A stretch of DNA of 54,026 nt from an uncultured Clostridia bacterium. GTDB lineage: Bacteria; Bacillota; Clostridia; Oscillospirales; Ruminococcaceae. A model generated the notes under the pieces. That model saw nothing but the letters and a program-made list of their open reading frames with translations. It was not told where the DNA came from and did not search any database. The stretch covers positions 1-54,026 of the forward strand of contig CANPZC010000014.1 of NCBI GenBank assembly GCA_947589355.1, given 5' to 3'. Position 1 is the first letter of the stretch; the number at the start of each line of letters is the position of its first letter. The translations under genes and the position numbers were made by a program. Below, in pieces: positions 25,675 to 34,982 of this stretch.

Positions 25675-27009
25675 TTGGCAAACTATTCAAATTACAGTGT
25701 GTGTTATTTTTCGCTGGGGTGCAAGGTAAACACCTGCGATACCGAAAATATAAAACAGCGGCTTACTGCGGCAGGTTTTGGCGTTATCGACAATATTTCT
25801 GATGCAAAAATTTGCATTGTGAACTCTTGCACGGTAACGGGAAAAGCAGACAAGAAATGCCGCCAGCTTCTTCACAGGATAAAGCGGACGAACCCCAATT
25901 GCGTTACGGTGCTTACGGGGTGCTTTCCGCAGGCCGATGAGTGTGAAGCTCAAATACTTTACAGCAGTGGTTTGTGCGATATTGTTACCGGTAACGGCAA
26001 CACGGCATTTACGGCAGAGGCTGTTATACGCTTTATAGACAGCGGAGAGCGCACTTTTGAAATTGCAAAACACTGTAAAGGTGAAAGCTTTGACAACTTT
26101 ACAAACTCGGAATTTACTGATAAAACAAGAGGTTACTTAAAGATTCAGGACGGCTGCGACAGATACTGCACATACTGCGTTATACCATATGCAAGGGGGC
26201 ATCTGCGCTCAAAGCCGCTTGAAGACGTTAAAAACGATGCCAAACTTTTGGCGCAGTGCGGGCATTTGGAGATAGTTCTGACGGGCATAAACCTGTGCAG
26301 ATATGGCGCTGACCTTGATGGAGATATACGCCTTATTGATGCGATAGAGGCAGTTTGCTCTGTTGAGGGAGTTGAGAGGGTGCGGCTGAGTTCTATTGAA
26401 CCCGAGCTTATCAGCGACAGCGACATAGAGCGCATGGCAAGGCTGCCAAAACTGTGTCCGCACTTTCATCTTTCGCTGCAAAGCGGCTGTGACCGCACTT
26501 TGAAAGCTATGAACAGGCACTACACCACGGCGCAATATGCCGAATTAGTTTGCAAGCTGAGAAACGCTTTCCCCGACTGTGCGATAACCACAGATGTAAT
26601 GGTAGGTTTTGCAGGGGAAACAGAAGAAGATCACAAACAGTCGCTGGAGTTTGTAAGGTCGATAGGCTTTGCAAAAATACACGTTTTCCCATATTCTGTT
26701 AGAAAAGGCACGGCGGCTGAGAAAATGTGCGGTCAAATTTCCGAGGAAATAAAACAGAGGCGCGCCGCCGAAATGGCACAGGTCGGCAAAATTTCAAGAG
26801 AAAATTTTTTGTCGCAAATGGTCGGAAAAAGAGTAAAAGTTCTGTTTGAAAAAGAAAATTGCACAACTTTTCACCACGGATACAGTGAAAATTACACACA
26901 AATTAAGATTATCAGAAAAAATTCGCAAAAAAGTTTGCGTAGAATGATTTTTTATGTTATTATATTAAGTGTGGAAGATGATCACTGCTTAGGTGAGATA
27001 GTTGAATGA
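25675..27009 (+). CDS. mtaB: tRNA (N6-threonylcarbamoyladenosine(37)-C2)-methylthiotransferase
   Basis: A 444-residue radical-SAM enzyme that adds a methylthio group to t6A37 of tRNAs. The N-terminal UPF0004 domain has its three cysteines (SLGCKVN, VNSCTVT, TGCFPQ). The radical-SAM cluster motif is CDRYCTYC within DGCDRYCTYCVIPYARG. A TRAM-like C-terminal domain (KRVKVLFEKE...) is present, but its last 30 residues are unusual compared with relatives. Start is TTG 25675 behind AGGGA. Confidence 0.93.
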   Translation: MANYSNYSVCYFSLGCKVNTCDTENIKQRLTAAGFGVIDNISDAKICIVNSCTVTGKADKKCRQLLHRIKRTNPNCVTVLTGCFPQADECEAQILYSSGLCDIVTGNGNTAFTAEAVIRFIDSGERTFEIAKHCKGESFDNFTNSEFTDKTRGYLKIQDGCDRYCTYCVIPYARGHLRSKPLEDVKNDAKLLAQCGHLEIVLTGINLCRYGADLDGDIRLIDAIEAVCSVEGVERVRLSSIEPELISDSDIERMARLPKLCPHFHLSLQSGCDRTLKAMNRHYTTAQYAELVCKLRNAFPDCAITTDVMVGFAGETEEDHKQSLEFVRSIGFAKIHVFPYSVRKGTAAEKMCGQISEEIKQRRAAEMAQVGKISRENFLSQMVGKRVKVLFEKENCTTFHHGYSENYTQIKIIRKNSQKSLRRMIFYVIILSVEDDHCLGEIVE

Positions 27010-27050
27010 AATTTTGTAAAAAATCTCTAAAATGTTAAGGAGTTGTAAAT

Positions 27051-30000
27051 ATGCCTGTTTACAGAATTTATGTTGAAAAGAAACCGGAGTTTGCAGTTGA
27101 AGCGCGTTCTCTGCTTGCCGACATCGGCTCGGCGCTTGGCATTGAGGGGCTGCGCAGTATTCGCGTTATCAACAGATACGATGCGCAGGAACTGACGCCT
27201 GAGGCTTTTGCTCTTGCCGCGCCCATAGTTTTCTCTGAGCCTGCCGTTGACGTTGTATACGAGCATCTTCCGGAGATAGACGATGACGAACACGTTTTTG
27301 CCGTTGAATATCTGCCCGGTCAGTTTGATCAGCGTTCGGATTCATGCGCGCAGTGCATATCGCTTCTTACCGGCGAAAAGCAGCCGACGGTGCGCACGGC
27401 AAGGATATATATTCTGAAAGGCGACATAAGCGAAGATGATGTAGCGGCTATAAAGCACTACATAATAAACCCGGTAGAAAGCAGAGAGGCATCTTTTAGG
27501 CGGTTTGAAACGCTTGACACCGAATATGACATACCCACGAAAGTTGACACGATAGACGGCTTTATATATTCTAACGATGACGACCTGCGCGACATTATGA
27601 ACAAAATGGGTCTGGCTATGGACTTTGACGACATAAAGTTCTGCCGTGATTACTTCCGCGACAGTGAAAAGCGCAATCCGACCGTTACCGAAATACGCAT
27701 GATAGACACTTACTGGTCTGACCACTGCCGCCACACGACGTTTTTAACGCATATAGACGGTGTTGACATTCAGAGTGACTACATAAACGACACATTCAAA
27801 AAATACAAGGAAGTGCGTTCAGAACTGTATGCAGGCAGGACTGACAAGCCGATGACGCTTATGGATCTTGCCGTTATAGGCGCGAAGAAGCTGAAAAAAG
27901 ACGGTTTACTGAAAGACCTTGACGAGAGCGAAGAGATAAACGCTTGCTCTGTTAAGATCAAAGTTGACGTTGACGGCGAGGAAGAAGACTGGCTGCTGAT
28001 GTTCAAAAACGAAACACACAACCACCCGACCGAGATAGAACCTTTCGGCGGTGCGGCTACCTGCCTTGGCGGTGCTATAAGAGATCCGCTTTCGGGACGT
28101 GCATATGTTTATCAGGCTATGAGGGTAACGGGCGCGGCTAATCCGCTTGTGCCTATTGAAGACACGATAGAGGGCAAGCTGCCGCAAAGAAAGATAGTTG
28201 TCGGCGCGGCAAACGGTTATTCTTCATACGGCAACCAGATAGGTCTTGCGACGGGTAATGTAAATGAAATTTATCACCCCGGCTATGTTGCAAAAAGAAT
28301 GGAGATAGGCGCTGTTATTGGCGCTGCCCCCGAAGCTAACGTAAGGCGTGAAAGACCGCAGGAGAGCGATGTTGTAATTCTGCTCGGCGGCAGAACGGGT
28401 CGTGACGGCTGCGGCGGCGCTACAGGTTCTTCAAAGTCGCACACGCTTCAGTCGCTCGAAAGCTGCGGTGCGGAGGTACAGAAAGGTAATGCTCCTATCG
28501 AAAGAAAGCTGCAAAGGCTTTTCCGCGACCCCGAAGTTACAAGGCTTATAAAACGCTGCAACGACTTTGGCGCGGGCGGTGTTTCGGTAGCTATTGGTGA
28601 GCTTACAGACGGACTTGTTATCGACCTTAACAAAGTACCGAAAAAATATGACGGACTTGACGGCACGGAACTGGCTATTTCGGAATCTCAGGAGAGAATG
28701 GCTGTTGTAGTCAGCGAAAGCGATGCCGCAAAGTTTATGAAAATGGCAGACAAAGAAAATCTTGAAGCCACGAAAGTAGCAGTTGTAACTGCCGAACCTC
28801 GCCTTAAAATGACATGGAACGGCGCGACTATTGTTGACCTTTCAAGAGAATTTCTTAACTCTAACGGCGCTTCAAAGCACACGACTATAACCGTTGAAGA
28901 ACCTGTGGTAATTACAAATGAGAACGTGAAAGACTCTGCCGCTATGTGGGAAGAAATGATCTCAAACCTCAACATATGCTCGCAGAAAGGACTTGTTGAG
29001 AGATTTGACTCTACTATAGGCGCAGGCACGGTGCTTATGCCATACGGCGGCAAATATCAGAACACGCCTACTCAGGCAATGGCTGCTAAACTGCCTGTAC
29101 TTAACGGTGAAACTAAGACTGCCTCTATAATGGCATGGGGATTTAATCCTTTCCTGTCTTCGCAGTCTCCGTATCACGGAGCAATTTCGGCTGTTACTGA
29201 ATCTATAGCGAAAGTTGTTGCAACAGGCGGCAGCCGCAAAAAGTGCTGGCTGACTTTCCAGGAATATTTTGAGAGAACACAGAATGATCCCACACGCTGG
29301 GGCAAACCGATGGCTGCGCTTCTTGGCGCTTTCAAGGCACAGCTTGAATACGGCATTGCATCTATAGGCGGCAAAGACTCGATGAGCGGTACTTTTGAAA
29401 AGATAGACGTACCCCCTACCCTTGTATCTTTTGCTGTATCTACTGCGAACACCGATAGGATAATCTCGCAGGAATTTAAAAAGGCAGGTTCTACTGTAAT
29501 ATACATAAAACCCGAATATGACCAAAACGGTCTGCCGGTATTCAAGAGCGTTCTGGAAGTATTCGACAAAATAGAAAAGCTTATCGCAGAGGGCAAAGTG
29601 CTTTCCTGCTGGAGCGTTTCTTATGGCGGTATTTCGGAAGCTATCGCAAAGATGGCGTTTGGCAACAAGATAGGTTTCCGCTTCTCGGGATATGTTTCAC
29701 CTGCCGAGTTATACAGGGCTTGCTACGGCAGCTTTGTTATAGAGCTTGCTGACGGAGTTGATGCAGGCGAGAGGATACTCGGCGAGACTATAAGCGAGTA
29801 TGTTATAATAACCGACAAATACGCTGTAGAGCTTGATAAACTTGAAAAACTGTGGTCTGAAAAGCTGGAGCCTGTTTACCCGACAAAGGTAAATATACCG
29901 AGAAATGTTCCCGAAGTTTTCGGATATTCGGTAAACGAAAGGCGCACATCTTCTGTAAAGATCGCACGTCCTAGGGTGCTTATACCTGTATTCCCCGGAA

Positions 30001-30764
30001 CAAACTGTGAATATGATACAGCAAAGGCATTTGAAAAGGCAGGCGCTAAGGCTGATATATTCGTTATAAGAAATCTCAATGAATCGCAGATAAACGAATC
30101 TGTGGAAGAGATAGAAAGGCGCATTAAAAACTCGCAGATGATAATGCTGCCGGGCGGCTTTTCGGGCGGCGATGAGCCTGACGGAAGCGGCAAGTTCATT
30201 ACGGCATTTTTCAAAAACCCGAGGCTCGCGGAGGCTATAAACGATCTGCTCAAAAACAGAGACGGACTTATGATGGGCATATGCAACGGTTTTCAGGCGC
30301 TTGTAAAGTTGGGTCTTGTTCCGTATGGCGAGATACGCGATATGCGCAGCGACTCCCCCACCCTTACATTCAACACCATTGCAAGACACCAGTCAAAAAT
30401 GGTTCGCACGAGGGTAGCTTCAAACAAGTCACCGTGGTTTGCTGATGCAAAGGTCGGCGACATACACACGGTAGCAATTTCGCACGGCGAGGGCAGATTT
30501 ATAGCTACGCCCGAAGAAATAGCTGCAATGGCGCACAACGGTCAGATATGCACACAGTACGTTGACTTTGCCGACAGACCTACTTATGACATACAGTGCA
30601 ACCCGAACACGTCAATAGATGCTATAGAGGGCATAACCTCGCCTGACGGACGCGTGCTTGGCAAAATGGGTCACTCGGAGCGTAAGGGCGACAACGTATG
30701 CATAAATGTACCGGGGGAGAAAGATCAGCACCTGTTTGAAAACGGCGTTAAGTATTTCTCTTAA
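27051..30764 (+). CDS. purL: Phosphoribosylformylglycinamidine synthase (single-chain)
   Basis: A 1237-residue purine-pathway enzyme converting FGAR, glutamine and ATP to FGAM. It is the large fused form: an N-terminal PurS-like part, two PurM-like synthetase halves (NETHNHPTEIEPFGGAATC is the ATP/FGAR site) and a C-terminal class I glutaminase. The glutaminase shows GGFSGGDE, the nucleophile Cys in GICNGFQALVKLG, and SHGEGRF. TAAGGAG precedes the ATG. No other pur genes are in the window. Confidence 0.96.
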   Translation: MPVYRIYVEKKPEFAVEARSLLADIGSALGIEGLRSIRVINRYDAQELTPEAFALAAPIVFSEPAVDVVYEHLPEIDDDEHVFAVEYLPGQFDQRSDSCAQCISLLTGEKQPTVRTARIYILKGDISEDDVAAIKHYIINPVESREASFRRFETLDTEYDIPTKVDTIDGFIYSNDDDLRDIMNKMGLAMDFDDIKFCRDYFRDSEKRNPTVTEIRMIDTYWSDHCRHTTFLTHIDGVDIQSDYINDTFKKYKEVRSELYAGRTDKPMTLMDLAVIGAKKLKKDGLLKDLDESEEINACSVKIKVDVDGEEEDWLLMFKNETHNHPTEIEPFGGAATCLGGAIRDPLSGRAYVYQAMRVTGAANPLVPIEDTIEGKLPQRKIVVGAANGYSSYGNQIGLATGNVNEIYHPGYVAKRMEIGAVIGAAPEANVRRERPQESDVVILLGGRTGRDGCGGATGSSKSHTLQSLESCGAEVQKGNAPIERKLQRLFRDPEVTRLIKRCNDFGAGGVSVAIGELTDGLVIDLNKVPKKYDGLDGTELAISESQERMAVVVSESDAAKFMKMADKENLEATKVAVVTAEPRLKMTWNGATIVDLSREFLNSNGASKHTTITVEEPVVITNENVKDSAAMWEEMISNLNICSQKGLVERFDSTIGAGTVLMPYGGKYQNTPTQAMAAKLPVLNGETKTASIMAWGFNPFLSSQSPYHGAISAVTESIAKVVATGGSRKKCWLTFQEYFERTQNDPTRWGKPMAALLGAFKAQLEYGIASIGGKDSMSGTFEKIDVPPTLVSFAVSTANTDRIISQEFKKAGSTVIYIKPEYDQNGLPVFKSVLEVFDKIEKLIAEGKVLSCWSVSYGGISEAIAKMAFGNKIGFRFSGYVSPAELYRACYGSFVIELADGVDAGERILGETISEYVIITDKYAVELDKLEKLWSEKLEPVYPTKVNIPRNVPEVFGYSVNERRTSSVKIARPRVLIPVFPGTNCEYDTAKAFEKAGAKADIFVIRNLNESQINESVEEIERRIKNSQMIMLPGGFSGGDEPDGSGKFITAFFKNPRLAEAINDLLKNRDGLMMGICNGFQALVKLGLVPYGEIRDMRSDSPTLTFNTIARHQSKMVRTRVASNKSPWFADAKVGDIHTVAISHGEGRFIATPEEIAAMAHNGQICTQYVDFADRPTYDIQCNPNTSIDAIEGITSPDGRVLGKMGHSERKGDNVCINVPGEKDQHLFENGVKYFS

Positions 30765-30775
30765 TGTAATGAGCT

Positions 30776-31054
30776 ATGAATAATACAACTAAGCTAATAC
30801 TAATATATATGGGTGTGCTTGGCTTTATTACATTTATAATGTACGGCATTGACAAAGCAAAAGCAAAAGCCCATAAATGGCGTATTCCCGAAAGAGTTTT
30901 GCTTGGTATGTGCATGATAGGCGGCATAGTTGGCGGCTGGCTGGGTATGTATGTTTTCAGGCACAAGACAAAGCATCTGAAATTTCATGTGGTGCAGATA
31001 CTTGCAAGCATTTTGTGGGGCATATGTATAGTGGTTTCAGTAACAAAATTATAA
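30776..31054 (+). CDS. DUF1294 membrane protein
   Basis: A 92-residue integral membrane protein with about three hydrophobic segments and the DUF1294 pattern YGIDKAKAKAHKWRIPERVLL followed by GGWLGMYVFRHKTKH. Its function is unknown. It starts 12 nt after purL with a poor ribosome site, so it probably rides on the purL transcript and ends at the following terminator. Confidence 0.88.
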   Translation: MNNTTKLILIYMGVLGFITFIMYGIDKAKAKAHKWRIPERVLLGMCMIGGIVGGWLGMYVFRHKTKHLKFHVVQILASILWGICIVVSVTKL

Positions 31055-31057
31055 AAA

Positions 31058-31098
31058 TGCAGCGTTTCCACCGTATTTGGGCGGAAGCGCTGTTTTTT
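31058..31098. terminator. Bidirectional terminator between the purL operon and sigE
   Basis: CAGCGTTTCCACC and GGCGGAAGCGCTG (31060-31092) form a stem of about 13 bp with two mismatches, followed by TTTTTT on the plus strand and, in reverse, by ATTTTTAT. Confidence 0.88.
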
Positions 31099-31820
31099 CA
31101 GCAGAGTTTTTCAAGTGATCGCTTTATCTGGCGAAGTATTCGTTTTTCAAGCCTTGATATGTACGACTGCGATATGCCCACCTCGTCCGCGACTTCTTTC
31201 TGGGTGCGTTCTTTATACCCTGCCAGACCAAACCGCATCTGCATTATGGTGCGTTCGCGGTCACCCAGCTTTTCTATCTGCTCTAACAAAAGCCGCTTTT
31301 CGGTCTCGCTTTCAATGCCGCGTATCACAATGTCGTCGTCAGTGCCTAAAATGTCGCCCAGCAGCAGTTCGTTGCCGTCCCAGTCAACATTGAGCGGCTC
31401 GTCAATAGAAATTTCCTTGCGCGACTGTGATGTTTTACGCAAAAACATAAGTATCTCGTTTTCTATGCAGCGCGAGGCATATGTAGCAAGTTTTATGTTT
31501 TTGTCAGGTCGAAAAGTCTTTACCGCCTTTATAAGACCTATCGTGCCTATAGAAATAAGGTCTTCAATTCCTATGCCGGTGGTCTCAAACTTTTTTGCTA
31601 TATACACCACCAGCCGCAGATTGTGTATTATAAGCAGTTCATGCGCTTTTTTCTCGTCAACTTCCAGAAGTTCAAAGGCTTTTGCTTCTTCTTCGGGGGT
31701 AAGCGGCGGCGGCAAGGCTTGAGAGCCGTTTATATAGTCCACGCGCCGTTTGGCAAAAAACCTGCCTAAAGCCGTTTTTACCCATTGCAAAAGCATTTTA
31801 AATTTTAACAATTGTGTCAC
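31098..31820 (-). CDS. sigE: RNA polymerase sporulation sigma factor SigE precursor
   Basis: A 240-residue sigma factor that directs early mother-cell transcription in sporulation. The N-terminal pro-region (about 1-29) is an amphipathic membrane-binding helix ending just before [14 protein letters not shown], the usual processing region. Region 2 ([39 protein letters not shown]) and region 4 ([23 protein letters not shown]) are intact. It lies 41 nt after spoIIGA, its processing protease, as in Bacillus and Clostridium. This supports a spore-forming ancestry. Confidence 0.96.
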   Translation of the reverse strand: MTQLLKFKMLLQWVKTALGRFFAKRRVDYINGSQALPPPLTPEEEAKAFELLEVDEKKAHELLIIHNLRLVVYIAKKFETTGIGIEDLISIGTIGLIKAVKTFRPDKNIKLATYASRCIENEILMFLRKTSQSRKEISIDEPLNVDWDGNELLLGDILGTDDDIVIRGIESETEKRLLLEQIEKLGDRERTIMQMRFGLAGYKERTQKEVADEVGISQSYISRLEKRILRQIKRSLEKLC

Positions 31821-31861
31821 TGCCTCTCTGAAAATTCTTTTGTTCTATATATAATATGTAT

Positions 31862-32665
31862 CTATCTTAACAAACACGGGTTGAATATAGCCTGCTCGCT
31901 GCTGCCCTCAACTATGCCTATGGTTGCTTTAAGCGGCTTGGTGTTGCCCTTGCCGTCGCATATCTTCAGTTCCTGCGGCTTGGCAAGCCACATAAGCGAA
32001 TCGCCGCTTACCGTTGAGTATGGCATAAGCCGAAAACCTCGCGGCAGAGTCTGAGCAAGAGACCAGTCTGAGCACATTTTATCACTTACGCATACTATCA
32101 CGGGTGTGCCGCTTATATGATCTCGCGCCATGTTGCCTGTATCTGCAAGCGCTTCAAAGGTATAGCTTTTGTCGTTTATCTTAAAAAACAGCTTATAGGC
32201 AGTATTATTGTAAATATGCTCGGTATATATCCTCTCGGCAATTGAAATAAGAGTATAGCAGGCAATACACGAAAACACTAGCGTTATAACAGAAACATCA
32301 AAGTATACAGTACCGTATATTATGTATATCCTGCCGCAGCCTGTTATGTACCAAATAATATATACTGCCGCCAGAAATGTGACATAAGCAAAAATGTATG
32401 CAAATGTTCTTTTTAAGAGTTTACGGGGACTTAATGTATTGAAAGCAACGGCACAGACTATTACAGAAGCTATTATCTTTATCACTGCCGATGCCGCCAT
32501 ACTGCCTGTGAGCACAGAAAGCGATGACAGCGCGCCTATTGCGGCGGCGGCAAAGGTTCGCGGTACAGACACGCTTATATGCAGAAAACTTGCTGCGGCG
32601 CTCACAAGCACTATACAGACCGCAAGATTCGTTACAAACAGAACGTCCACATACAGCTTGATCAC
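31862..32665 (-). CDS. spoIIGA: Sigma-E processing peptidase SpoIIGA
   Basis: A 267-residue septal membrane aspartic protease that cleaves pro-SigE. The N-terminal half holds about five membrane segments (KLYVDVLFVTNLAVCIVLV and onward). The C-terminal half carries the catalytic ADTGN (Asp175) expected of the family. GGGAGGGG lies 6 nt before GTG 32665, so I start there; the longer frame to 32758 crosses a terminator stem. Confidence 0.93.
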   Translation of the reverse strand: MIKLYVDVLFVTNLAVCIVLVSAAASFLHISVSVPRTFAAAAIGALSSLSVLTGSMAASAVIKIIASVIVCAVAFNTLSPRKLLKRTFAYIFAYVTFLAAVYIIWYITGCGRIYIIYGTVYFDVSVITLVFSCIACYTLISIAERIYTEHIYNNTAYKLFFKINDKSYTFEALADTGNMARDHISGTPVIVCVSDKMCSDWSLAQTLPRGFRLMPYSTVSGDSLMWLAKPQELKICDGKGNTKPLKATIGIVEGSSEQAIFNPCLLR

Positions 32666-32734
32666 AATTGTCCCCTCCCGACATTTAATTATATTTACAG
32701 CGGTATAAAAAATATGTCGGTTCGGGTACTTGGG

Positions 32735-32771
32735 GCAATAAAAAACGAGCGCACCCAAAAAGGCGCACTCG
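32735..32771 (-). terminator. Terminator of the OhrR-type regulator gene
   Basis: Minus strand GAGTGCGCC and GGTGCGCTC pair (two G-T pairs), followed by GTTTTTTATT. It lies between the MarR-family stop and spoIIGA. Confidence 0.85.
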
Positions 32772-32788
32772 CACGATATGTAATTTAC

Positions 32789-33226
32789 TTATTTGCGGCT
32801 GTCAAGTATCTTATATAAAAGATTATACAGCTGCACGCTCTCATCATGGGAAAGCAGGTTGCATGAAGCCATTTTTTTCGGTATATCCACAGCCTTTTCT
32901 TTAAGAGCATCGCCTTTTTTCGTAAGAGAAACTATAAGATTGCGCTCGTCCTTTGCGGAGCGTTTGCGCACGATATACTCCCTTGCCTCCATCTTTTTCA
33001 GAAGCGGCGTAAGAGTGCCAGAATCCAAAAACAAAAGGTCGCCGAGTTCCTTAACGGTCATCGTCTTATGCTCCCACAAAGCCATCATTACTATATACTG
33101 GGTATATGTAAGGTCAATTTCATCAAGAAAAGGTTTATACTGCTTTATGATCTCTCTTGAACAGGCATACAGCGGAAAACAAAGCTGATTGCTGATTTTG
33201 AGAACGTCATATTTACTGTCGCTCAT
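32789..33226 (-). CDS. ohrR: MarR-family regulator, OhrR type
   Basis: A 145-residue winged-helix repressor. LCFPLYACSREIIKQYKPFLDEIDLTYTQY matches OhrR, in which the N-terminal Cys senses organic hydroperoxides and releases DNA. The recognition helix and wing (LGDLLFLDSGTLTPLLKKME, RSAKDERNLIVSLT) are complete. No ohr peroxiredoxin gene is beside it, so its target lies elsewhere or the sensed signal differs. Start ATG 33226 follows GGGGG at 8 nt; 33241 would overlap that site. Confidence 0.85.
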   Translation of the reverse strand: MSDSKYDVLKISNQLCFPLYACSREIIKQYKPFLDEIDLTYTQYIVMMALWEHKTMTVKELGDLLFLDSGTLTPLLKKMEAREYIVRKRSAKDERNLIVSLTKKGDALKEKAVDIPKKMASCNLLSHDESVQLYNLLYKILDSRK

Positions 33227-33406
33227 GCTGATTACCCCCATTTAGAATGCAATTTATAAAATTAAATGAATATTCGTTATATTTATTGTAACACATTTAG
33301 TTTCATTTTGCAATCATTTTGAGAGAATTTATAATATTTTTATACTTTTATATTCAAAAAGTCTTAATTTTGGCGTGAAAAAGCAGTCGCTTACTGTTGA
33401 ATATTT

Positions 33407-33994
33407 TTATAATTTTCGTGAATATATTTTTGTCATATCAGCAAACAAACTGTGTATACGCGTATCTTCTGTAAGTTCGGGGTGAAAAGACATAGCGAGA
33501 ATGTTTTTATACCCGACAGCAGTTATCCTGCCGTCTGTGATATTGAGCACCTCAACTTCTTTGTCATCTGCCAAAGTACATTCAATATACGGCGCGCGAA
33601 TAAACCGCATGGGAAAGTTATTTACACTGCCCACATCACCCACCGCCGAAAAGCTGCCCAGCTGCCTGCCATATGCATTACGGCACACGCGCACGGGCAA
33701 GCAGCCAAAGCAGGTCTGCTCGCCGCCCGAAATTTCTTTTGCAAGAAGTATGAGCCCTGCGCAAGTTGCAAGCACCGGCACACCGCTTTCTATGCGCTCT
33801 TTCAGAATATCCAGCATATCGAGCTCGCGCAGGAGCTTACGCTGAGTGGTGCTTTCGCCGCCAACCAGAACGAGCCCTGTAAGACACGGCGGAATATCGC
33901 TCTTTTTTCGGATAAGAACGCTTTGGCAGCCGATGGCGCGCAGCATTTTTTCATGCTCTTCAAACGCACCTTGCAGCGCTAAAATGCCTATCAT
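33407..33994 (-). CDS. pdxT: Pyridoxal 5'-phosphate synthase glutaminase subunit
   Basis: A 195-residue glutaminase that feeds ammonia to PdxS. The nucleophile Cys lies in [14 protein letters not shown], the His-Glu pair in [10 protein letters not shown], and GGESTT is present. It overlaps pdxS by 4 nt (ATGA), giving translational coupling and likely equal subunit amounts. Confidence 0.96.
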   Translation of the reverse strand: MIGILALQGAFEEHEKMLRAIGCQSVLIRKKSDIPPCLTGLVLVGGESTTQRKLLRELDMLDILKERIESGVPVLATCAGLILLAKEISGGEQTCFGCLPVRVCRNAYGRQLGSFSAVGDVGSVNNFPMRFIRAPYIECTLADDKEVEVLNITDGRITAVGYKNILAMSFHPELTEDTRIHSLFADMTKIYSRKL

Positions 33995-34866
33995 TTGCCC
34001 CTCTCCTCCATGATTATCTCTATTTCCTTTTCGTTTATGCCCACCATTGCTTCGCCGAGGTTTTCGGATAGGCTTGCAAGCATTTCGGGGTCGTTGTAGT
34101 TGGTAACGGCTTTTACTATAGCTGCGGCGCGTTTTGCAGGATCGCCCGACTTGAATATGCCCGAGCCGACAAACACGCCCTCTGCACCAAGCTGCATCAT
34201 CAGAGCCGCATCGGCAGGGGTAGCCACGCCGCCTGCTGCAAAATTAACTACAGGCAGCTTTTTGTTTTCGTGAACATATTTTACAAGATCAAGCGGCACT
34301 TGCAGCTGTTTGGCGGCTTCAAAAAGCTCGTCTTCGCGCTTTGCGGCAAGGGTAACGATCTCACTTTGTATCTTTCTCATATGCCTTACCGCCTGAACTA
34401 TATCGCCTGTTCCCGGCTCGCCTTTGGTGCGTATCATAGATGCGCCCTCTGCAATTCTGCGCAGAGCTTCGCCCAGGTCTCTTGCGCCGCAGACAAACGG
34501 AACGTCAAATCTGGTCTTATCAATATGGTAGATATCATCGGCAGGGGTAAGCACTTCGCTTTCATCTATGTAGTCTATCTCGATAGCCTGCAAGATCTGA
34601 GCTTCTGCAAAATGACCTATGCGGCACTTTGCCATTACCGGTATGCTTACGGCTTTCTGTATGCCTTTTATCATGGCAGGGTCGCTCATACGCGAAACAC
34701 CGCCTGCTGCCCTTATGTCGGCAGGTATCCTTTCAAGAGCCATAACTGCGCACGCTCCTGCCTGCTGCGCTATAACTGCCTGCTCGGGTGTGGTAACGTC
34801 CATTATAACGCCGCCTTTGAGCATCTGCGCGAGTTCTTTGTTAAGCTGATAACGATCATTGTTCAT
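33991..34866 (-). CDS. pdxS: Pyridoxal 5'-phosphate synthase lyase subunit
   Basis: A 291-residue (beta/alpha)8 enzyme making PLP from ribose 5-phosphate, glyceraldehyde 3-phosphate and ammonia. Signatures include [22 protein letters not shown], with the ribose-binding Lys on a later strand ([15 protein letters not shown]), and [21 protein letters not shown]. It forms a dodecamer capped by PdxT. AAAGGA precedes the ATG, and a MocR regulator diverges upstream. Confidence 0.97.
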   Translation of the reverse strand: MNNDRYQLNKELAQMLKGGVIMDVTTPEQAVIAQQAGACAVMALERIPADIRAAGGVSRMSDPAMIKGIQKAVSIPVMAKCRIGHFAEAQILQAIEIDYIDESEVLTPADDIYHIDKTRFDVPFVCGARDLGEALRRIAEGASMIRTKGEPGTGDIVQAVRHMRKIQSEIVTLAAKREDELFEAAKQLQVPLDLVKYVHENKKLPVVNFAAGGVATPADAALMMQLGAEGVFVGSGIFKSGDPAKRAAAIVKAVTNYNDPEMLASLSENLGEAMVGINEKEIEIIMEERGK

Positions 34867-34912
34867 AATATCTGTCCTTTCAAAAAATGTATTGACTTTT
34901 AGTCTTCCTTAT

Positions 34913-34941
34913 AGTATAATCTTCTTGTGGTATTATTACAA
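34913..34941 (-). promoter_or_regulatory. pdxST promoter with candidate PdxR direct repeats
   Basis: Minus strand TTGTAA (34936-34941), 17-nt spacer, TATACT (34913-34918). On the plus strand AGTATAAT (34913-34920) and GGTATTAT (34929-34936) form a direct repeat 16 nt apart, the arrangement MocR-type regulators often bind. The regulator itself is transcribed away from here. Confidence 0.55.
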
Positions 34942-34982
34942 TAGCCAAAATAATTATTTTTAATAAGGTCAGATGATGATGT

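Noticed and set aside
26880-27009. Possible frameshift at the end of mtaB
   Set aside because: The last 30 residues differ from relatives, but length is normal and the frame ends close before purL; there is no direct sign of a lost base.
29709-30389. Long minus-strand frames inside purL
   Set aside because: They are antisense products of the purL codon pattern; no family resemblance and no initiation signals.
32666-32788. Spo0A boxes in front of spoIIGA
   Set aside because: TGTCGG-like pieces are present, but none matches the 0A-box consensus well, and the region is largely taken up by the ohrR terminator.
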